Shown: positions 14,696-19,195 of the stretch, in pieces | Layout of the letters: the number at the start of each line of letters is the position of its first letter | How positions within the stretch are numbered: position 1 is the stretch's first letter | Origin: an uncultured Clostridia bacterium | GTDB taxonomy: Bacteria > Bacillota > Clostridia > RUG12999 | Direction of reading: 5' to 3' | Length of the DNA: 19,195 nucleotides | Assembly (NCBI GenBank): GCA_949739095.1 | Contig: CATIYX010000206.1 | Location: forward strand, 1-19,195 | The notes under the pieces: generated by a model | Told to the model about the DNA's origin: nothing | The model's database searches: none | What the model saw: the letters and a program-made list of their open reading frames with translations, nothing else | Translations under genes and position numbers: made by a program

Positions 14696-16204
14696 ATGAA
14701 AAAATTTTTAAGTGTGCTGCTTGCAGGATTGGTGCTGTGCATGAGTCTTTCTGCTTTTGCGCTCACACCAGAGGATTTTGAAGCAGCGGCAAATGCACAG
14801 GTTACCAGCGGTAACGTGAAAATGACTGTAAAAGCAGAAGTAACAGAATTAGACAAAGACGTATTAAAAAATCTCACAGGGATGGATTTTACAGCGCTGC
14901 CGTCGATGGAAATTGGCTATGATATGGTGCTGATAATGGATGAAAGTCTGAAAAAAATGCAGGCGAAAGTAGACATGACTTTAAAGACAGTTCCTGCAAT
15001 ACCGTTGATGAGTCAGGAATTTGGCACTGCATGGATTGATTTTGATATAACAAATGCGGAAAGCCCTAAATACCGTGCAATTGTGAAAACACCGGAAAGC
15101 GAAAAATATCAAGTGATAGATTACATGAAGCTGCCGGGCGGAGAGGCAATGGTCGCACAAATTGCGAAAATGATGGAAGAAATGACGCCGGAAAAAATTG
15201 TAGAGTGGAATGAAAAACTGAATACATATCTGCCGGAAATTGAAAAAGAATATAAAGATAATGCGGAAATCATTACATTAAACGATGCACAAGTCAAAGA
15301 ATTGATTGGTAGTGTGCTGACAGGAATGAAAGAAGTAATGCTTCCCATGGTAAATGCTATGGTTGGTACTTCGGATATCACCGTACCGGGTGTGGTAGCT
15401 GTTTCTCCAATAGATTTGCAGGAGCAGATGGAACAATCTATCACTGCTGTATTGACTGCATTGAAAGATGTGAAGTTGTTCGCTGATGATGGTATCGTGG
15501 TAACTACAACACTGGATAAGGATACCAAACAACTGCAATCTATGGATTGTGTAGTGAAAATAGATACTAATCTGAATGAACTGGTTTCCAAAGTTGGAAA
15601 AGCGGTGGGTATGACAGATGCAGACGTGACGGATGTGTTAAAAGACCTGCCAGTAGACAAAGCGAATTTCAAAGGACAATTATCCATGAGCATGGCGTTC
15701 AGCAATTTGAATGATGAAACGCTGAAAGTGGAATTTCCTGTTTTGACTGATGAAAATTCTGAGAATTTAACAGAACTGATGATGCTTGATGTAAATGCTG
15801 TAAATGTTTATTATAACGGTAAAAAAGTGGATTTTAAAGATGTGCAGCCGGTGATTGAAAATGACCGTACACTGGTGCCGATTCGTCACTTTTGTAATGC
15901 ATTGGGAATCGGTGATGACGATATTCAGTATGATGAAGGTGTTGTAACGATTCAAAATGGGGATACCAAGATGACTCTAAAAATCGACGCGCAGGATGTT
16001 GTGATAGAACAAGACGGCGAAATAAAGAATGTAACGCTGGATGTTCCGGCAACAGAGCGGGAAGGACGCACACTGGTACCACTGCGTTTTATCAGTGAAA
16101 ACTTTGGCTGTGATGTTTCCTATGAAGAATTTACAGATGAAGTTGGAAATGTGACTGGTAGTGTGATTACTATTGTGCCGGTTGATTACCATAGTGCTGG
16201 CTAA
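14696..16204 (+). CDS. Secreted stalk-domain (copper-amine-oxidase-N-like) protein of unknown role
   Basis: A 502-residue exported protein. Residues 1-22 form a classic signal peptide (MKKFLSVLLAGLVLCMSLSA, then FA) with likely cleavage before LTPEDF. The single Cys lacks a proper lipobox, so it is probably not a lipoprotein. Residues about 23-355 are beta-rich and acidic, reminiscent of LolA-like periplasmic or surface proteins, with no catalytic motif I can name. The C-terminal third (about 365-490) is a copper-amine-oxidase-N-like stalk domain, shown by NVYYNGKKV and the paired RTLVPIRHFCNALG and RTLVPLRFISENFG. In Firmicutes such domains occur on many secreted proteins and do not imply copper or amine oxidation. 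The start is ATG 14696, eight bases after GAAAGGA; ATG 14687 abuts the ribosome site. It is a single gene between its own promoter and a strong terminator. Confidence 0.85.
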   Translation: MKKFLSVLLAGLVLCMSLSAFALTPEDFEAAANAQVTSGNVKMTVKAEVTELDKDVLKNLTGMDFTALPSMEIGYDMVLIMDESLKKMQAKVDMTLKTVPAIPLMSQEFGTAWIDFDITNAESPKYRAIVKTPESEKYQVIDYMKLPGGEAMVAQIAKMMEEMTPEKIVEWNEKLNTYLPEIEKEYKDNAEIITLNDAQVKELIGSVLTGMKEVMLPMVNAMVGTSDITVPGVVAVSPIDLQEQMEQSITAVLTALKDVKLFADDGIVVTTTLDKDTKQLQSMDCVVKIDTNLNELVSKVGKAVGMTDADVTDVLKDLPVDKANFKGQLSMSMAFSNLNDETLKVEFPVLTDENSENLTELMMLDVNAVNVYYNGKKVDFKDVQPVIENDRTLVPIRHFCNALGIGDDDIQYDEGVVTIQNGDTKMTLKIDAQDVVIEQDGEIKNVTLDVPATEREGRTLVPLRFISENFGCDVSYEEFTDEVGNVTGSVITIVPVDYHSAG

Positions 16205-16224
16205 GGCATAAGATGAATAGGATT

Positions 16225-16256
16225 AAAAGCGGCTGAAGATTTTCAGCCGCTTTTTT
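16225..16256 (+). terminator. Strong terminator of the stalk-protein gene
   Basis: A perfect 13-pair stem (16225-16237 AAAAGCGGCTGAA with 16242-16254) with a four-base loop is followed by a six-base T run (16251-16256). It is 21 bases after the stop codon. Confidence 0.95.
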
Positions 16257-16299
16257 ATGAGAAATCTTAAAAATTGTGTATTATATTAAAAAGTGGGTG

Positions 16300-16328
16300 T
16301 TGCAAATTTAAAAATAGTAGAGTATAAT
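16300..16328 (+). promoter_or_regulatory. Promoter of the serine hydrolase gene
   Basis: TTGCAA (16300-16305) and a perfect TATAAT (16323-16328) are 17 bases apart, giving a leader of about 85 bases. Confidence 0.75.
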
Positions 16329-16418
16329 AGTCGCGTATAACGTTGATTTCTGGGAGATATATTTTGTTTTTGGAATTGAGATGATACCAGATAGGAGAAA
16401 GGATTAGGAGGGAATACC

Positions 16419-17609
16419 GTGAGAATAGAACTGCAAAACGCGATACAGGAAATATTTAAACAGGCTGTGGAAGAACAAGAAGTTGCGGGCGTGAATGCGT
16501 TGGTAGTGCATCATGGGAAAGAAATTGCTTATACAGAAGAGGGCTGGGCGGATAAGGCAAGCGATAGACCAATCAGACGTGGCGACATATTCCGTATTTT
16601 TTCCATGACAAAACCAATAACCGGTGCGGCGGTTATGTTGCTGATGGAACGAGGAAAAATAGACCTTGCAGAACCGATTTCAAAATATTTGCCGGGATTT
16701 CGAGGACAGATGGTACAGGAAGGAGAAAAGCTGGTTCCGGTCTGGCGGGATGTCAGAATACATGATTTGCTGTCCATGACATCGGGTGTCTCTTATCCAA
16801 GTGGGAGCAGAGATGTTGAAAAATTGTTTCAAACTACGGAAGAAAAAATGCAGGGTGATAGAGCATATACAACGCAAGACATAGCAAATGCATTGGGGAG
16901 GTGTCCACTTTTATTTCAACCTGGAACAAGGTGGGCTTATGGTGCGTCTGCTGATGTGCTGGGTGCGATTGTAGAGCTTGTTTCAGGAATGAAGTTTGGT
17001 GAATTTTTGCAAAAAAATTTCTTTGAACCACTGGATATGCAGGATACTGCCTTTTATGTGCCGGCAGAAAAACAGGCGCGTCTGGCAAAAGTATATCAGT
17101 TAGTAGAAAGTGGTCTTCAGGAATTTCCAGGGGCACATTTAGGTATTTGCTTTGATGTGCCGCAGCCGCCAGCATTTGAATCGGGCGGGGCAGGACTGGC
17201 ATCCACAATAGATGACTATGCAAAATTTGCACAGATGCTAATGGATTGTGGAGAACACCAAGGACGGCAAATTATGCGACCGTCAACGGTACGCTATTTT
17301 ACAAGCTGCACACTAACCAAAGAGCAGCAACAAGGAATGAATTGGGTACATATGGGCGGATATAGCTATGGAAATCTGATGCGTGTTATGACAGAGCCAG
17401 GTGAGGCAGTTATTATGACAGCAAAAGGGGAATATGGATGGGATGGTTATTTAGGAACCTACTTTGCCAATGACCCCAAAAATGAACTGACACTGCTCAT
17501 GATGACACAGCGGACAGGGGGCGGAGACCTTACGGTAGCGAGAAAAATGTGCAACGTAGTGTATTCGCGACTGGAATCATTGCAGCGTGGCAGTAAAGCA
17601 GGCTTTTAA
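16419..17609 (+). CDS. Serine hydrolase of the beta-lactamase/esterase family
   Basis: A 396-residue member of the Pfam beta-lactamase (PF00144) superfamily. The catalytic Ser62-x-x-Lys65 is in FSMTKPITGA; the second motif is Tyr174-Gly-Ala-Ser in RWAYGASADVLG; the third is a Trp-x-Gly form in GWDGYLGTYF rather than the KTG of true beta-lactamases. This pattern fits EstB-like esterases and uncharacterised D-stereospecific or cell-wall-related hydrolases. HDLLSMTSGV and ESGGAGLASTIDDYAKF are further family blocks. No signal peptide or membrane segment is present, so it is probably cytoplasmic, which argues against penicillin-binding or lactam-resistance roles. The start is GTG 16419 with an ideal AGGAGG seven bases ahead. 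It is a single gene with its own promoter and terminator. An ester-removing role on imported oligosaccharides is possible but unsupported. Confidence 0.92.
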   Translation: MRIELQNAIQEIFKQAVEEQEVAGVNALVVHHGKEIAYTEEGWADKASDRPIRRGDIFRIFSMTKPITGAAVMLLMERGKIDLAEPISKYLPGFRGQMVQEGEKLVPVWRDVRIHDLLSMTSGVSYPSGSRDVEKLFQTTEEKMQGDRAYTTQDIANALGRCPLLFQPGTRWAYGASADVLGAIVELVSGMKFGEFLQKNFFEPLDMQDTAFYVPAEKQARLAKVYQLVESGLQEFPGAHLGICFDVPQPPAFESGGAGLASTIDDYAKFAQMLMDCGEHQGRQIMRPSTVRYFTSCTLTKEQQQGMNWVHMGGYSYGNLMRVMTEPGEAVIMTAKGEYGWDGYLGTYFANDPKNELTLLMMTQRTGGGDLTVARKMCNVVYSRLESLQRGSKAGF

Positions 17610-17661
17610 CATAAGGTATAATGATATCAAATTTAATTTATATTTGTGTTGTATAAAGTAT

Positions 17662-17708
17662 AAGGGTAGCTGCATAAAAAACATGATGCAACTACCCTTT
17701 ATTTTCTT
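17662..17708 (+). terminator. Terminator of the serine hydrolase gene
   Basis: A 14-base stem with one C/A mismatch (17662-17675 with 17686-17699) and a 10-base loop is followed by TTTATTTTCT. Confidence 0.8.
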
Positions 17709-17817
17709 ATATCGTGTGGGCAACACCGATTACAATCTGCTTATTTATTCCGTTTATGAAGCAGATATATAAAAGAGATTTGTAACAATTTATAAAAATA
17801 TTGTTGCCATATAAAAT

Positions 17818-17851
17818 AAGAGATGAAATTTCAAATGAAATTCCATCTCTT
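17818..17851 (-). terminator. Terminator of the GT2 gene, possibly bidirectional
   Basis: A 15-base stem with one mismatch (17818-17832 with 17837-17851) and a four-base loop begins five bases after the GT2 stop codon, read on the - strand. T-rich sequence follows on the - strand, and a TTTT run follows on the + strand, so it may serve both converging genes. Confidence 0.85.
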
Positions 17852-17856
17852 TTAAA

Positions 17857-19128
17857 CTAAACCTTTTCCACTTCTTTAATATCAATATTTCTGACATGTT
17901 TTGTGTGGTACCATTCTTTTTTATTTTTCTTCATAAAGCCAACCAATGTGATTGGTACCCATGTCAGGGAATAGATACCGATGGTCAAATATCCCCAAAT
18001 TAATTTGGGATTTAAGATTTTTTTGTCATACGTAACGGTAAACGGTGTATATAAGAATTCAGCACCTAAGAATATCCACCAAATTAGCGAATTATTAAAC
18101 AAATACTGCATTTGGAAGAAACCGATATTCCCATCGGGAAATGCAGTCTGAATCCACGCCATTAATGTAATCACACCAAGTGCCAACACTTTCAGTGGCT
18201 GCATGAGATAAATCGCACAGTCGAGAGCACTCATGTCGCGTTCCTTACAAGCTTTTTTCAGTAATTTTGTCAGAAAACGGCTTGCAACATCTGCATGACC
18301 CTGCATCCAACGAGTACGCTGTCGCCAAGATTGCGCAAGATGCAGCGGTTTTTCATCAAATACAACTGCTTTGTCTGCCCAGCCAACTTTTTGACCGTTA
18401 AGAACCAGCTTCGCAGTAAATTCCATATCTTCAGTGAGACAGGTAGCGCCCCAACCAAGTTCTTTGAGCAATTCCACATCAATTGCAAATCCTGTTCCAC
18501 TGAGCTGGCAGGAGAGGTTGATGTTATTGCGCGCTTTTTGGTATAGACGGTTAATGGACCAAAAAGAAATACTATATTGACAGCTAATCCATGTATCAAA
18601 AGGATTTTTGCTGTCCAGACTGCCTTGTACAACGCGATACCCTTTGTTATGTTGATCATTGATTTCCGTTAAAAAGTTTTTAGAAACCAGATTGTCTGCA
18701 TCAAAGATACAAATAGAATCATAGTGCTTTTCCATTTCATAAATCTTGGCAAACATCCATTCCAGCGCATAACCTTTTCCTCGTTTTTCCGTGTCAGTCC
18801 GTTCATAGACCAAAGCACCTGCATCGCGGGCGAGCTGTGCTGTTTTATCTGTACAATTATCGGCGATTACAAATATATCATAGGATTCTTTGGGGTAATC
18901 CAATTGCTTTAGGCTTTCCACCATACTTTCAATAACCATTTCTTCATCATGTGCAGCGACCACCAGCGCAAACTGGTGCAGTTTGTTTTTCACATAGGGA
19001 ACTTCCTTTTTGGGAATCCACGAAAACAAAGAAATAATGATGTAATAGGCGCCAAGCGAAGCCGCAAATACCTGAATAAGAATACTCAGAACCAATACGA
19101 CCGGATTTGCATCTGCAAGCGGACCCAT
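17857..19128 (-). CDS. Membrane glycosyltransferase family 2, hyaluronan-synthase/NodC-like
   Basis: A 423-residue inner-membrane transferase. One or two helices at about 8-38 anchor the N-terminus. The GT-A catalytic domain (about 50-280) has LVVAAHDEE, ADNCTDKT, the metal-binding FDADN (Asp143, Asp145), the catalytic TED (232-234) and the processive-enzyme motif QRTRW (270-274). Membrane helices follow at about 306-328, 345-365 and 378-398, and the C-terminus is basic (EWYHTKH). QxxRW enzymes such as hyaluronan, chitin-oligosaccharide and cellulose synthases extend a polymer from nucleotide sugars and export it, but single-transfer relatives exist. The ATG at 19126-19128 (- strand) has GGAAGGG five bases ahead. 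Upstream sequence to the window edge shows no clear promoter, so it may be the last gene of an operon entering from the right. The product, capsule or wall polysaccharide, is not determined. Confidence 0.92.
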   Translation of the reverse strand: MGPLADANPVVLVLSILIQVFAASLGAYYIIISLFSWIPKKEVPYVKNKLHQFALVVAAHDEEMVIESMVESLKQLDYPKESYDIFVIADNCTDKTAQLARDAGALVYERTDTEKRGKGYALEWMFAKIYEMEKHYDSICIFDADNLVSKNFLTEINDQHNKGYRVVQGSLDSKNPFDTWISCQYSISFWSINRLYQKARNNINLSCQLSGTGFAIDVELLKELGWGATCLTEDMEFTAKLVLNGQKVGWADKAVVFDEKPLHLAQSWRQRTRWMQGHADVASRFLTKLLKKACKERDMSALDCAIYLMQPLKVLALGVITLMAWIQTAFPDGNIGFFQMQYLFNNSLIWWIFLGAEFLYTPFTVTYDKKILNPKLIWGYLTIGIYSLTWVPITLVGFMKKNKKEWYHTKHVRNIDIKEVEKV

Positions 19129-19195
19129 AATAACCCTTCCTTTCCTATCTGTAGCGTTTTAAAAATTTTTCCCCACAAAAAGACCTGGAATAACC

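Noticed and set aside
15121..15705. A 194-codon frame on the - strand inside the stalk-protein gene
   Set aside because: The Ser/Thr/Ile-rich low-complexity translation is typical of an antisense shadow, and the + strand gene has a signal peptide, promoter and terminator.
14696..16204. A copper amine oxidase
   Set aside because: Only the N-terminal-type stalk domain is present; the catalytic oxidase domain is absent.
16419..17609. An antibiotic-inactivating beta-lactamase
   Set aside because: There is no export signal, and the third motif is Trp-x-Gly rather than KTG, so it fits an esterase-like serine hydrolase better.
17587..17772. A 61-codon frame overlapping the end of the serine hydrolase gene
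   Set aside because: It runs through the terminator hairpin, has no ribosome site and no family resemblance.

Overview
The window looks like part of a chromosome from a low-GC, single-membrane anaerobe of the class Clostridia. The evidence is a cell-surface enzyme ending in three S-layer-homology (SLH) domains, a secreted protein with a copper-amine-oxidase-N-like 'stalk' domain, strong purine-rich ribosome binding sites, sigma-A type promoters, and Firmicutes-style regulators (a membrane-bound AraC protein and an OmpR/histidine-kinase pair). A gut or rumen polysaccharide degrader is a reasonable guess. Genus cannot be read from the sequence. All genes lie on the + strand except the last one.

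Region 1 (1-6472) is a locus for uronate-containing polysaccharide. It opens with the 3' part of a large SLH-anchored heparinase II/III-type polysaccharide lyase carrying carbohydrate-binding-like modules. A GH88 unsaturated glucuronyl hydrolase and a DUF2264 protein follow, 16 bases apart. Working model (inference): the lyase cuts an acidic polysaccharide outside the cell into oligosaccharides with an unsaturated uronic acid end, GH88 removes that end in the cytoplasm, and the DUF2264 protein removes a further residue. No transporter is inside the window. The gap after DUF2264 holds a frameshifted relic that I read as the C-terminal part of a family PL8 lyase (6086-6397).

Region 2 (6394-9009) is a one-component AraC regulator with two membrane segments and an extracellular sensor. 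It has its own near-consensus promoter, whose -35 box overlaps the last codon and stop codon of the PL8 relic. It is the natural candidate to sense the sugar and switch on Region 1. A possible 40-residue protein lies between it and a strong terminator.

Region 3 (9010-12175) is a two-component system: an OmpR-family response regulator overlapping by 29 bases with a multi-pass histidine kinase, closed by a terminator.

Region 4 (12253-17708) holds three separately promoted genes: a cytoplasmic GH36 alpha-galactosidase, a secreted stalk-domain protein of unknown role whose promoter is an exact consensus with a palindrome filling its spacer, and a cytoplasmic serine hydrolase of the beta-lactamase/esterase fold.

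Region 5 (17818-19195, - strand) is a membrane GT2 glycosyltransferase of the processive, hyaluronan-synthase-like type, converging on the serine hydrolase with back-to-back terminators between them.

I found no tRNA, rRNA, CRISPR array or insertion sequence.
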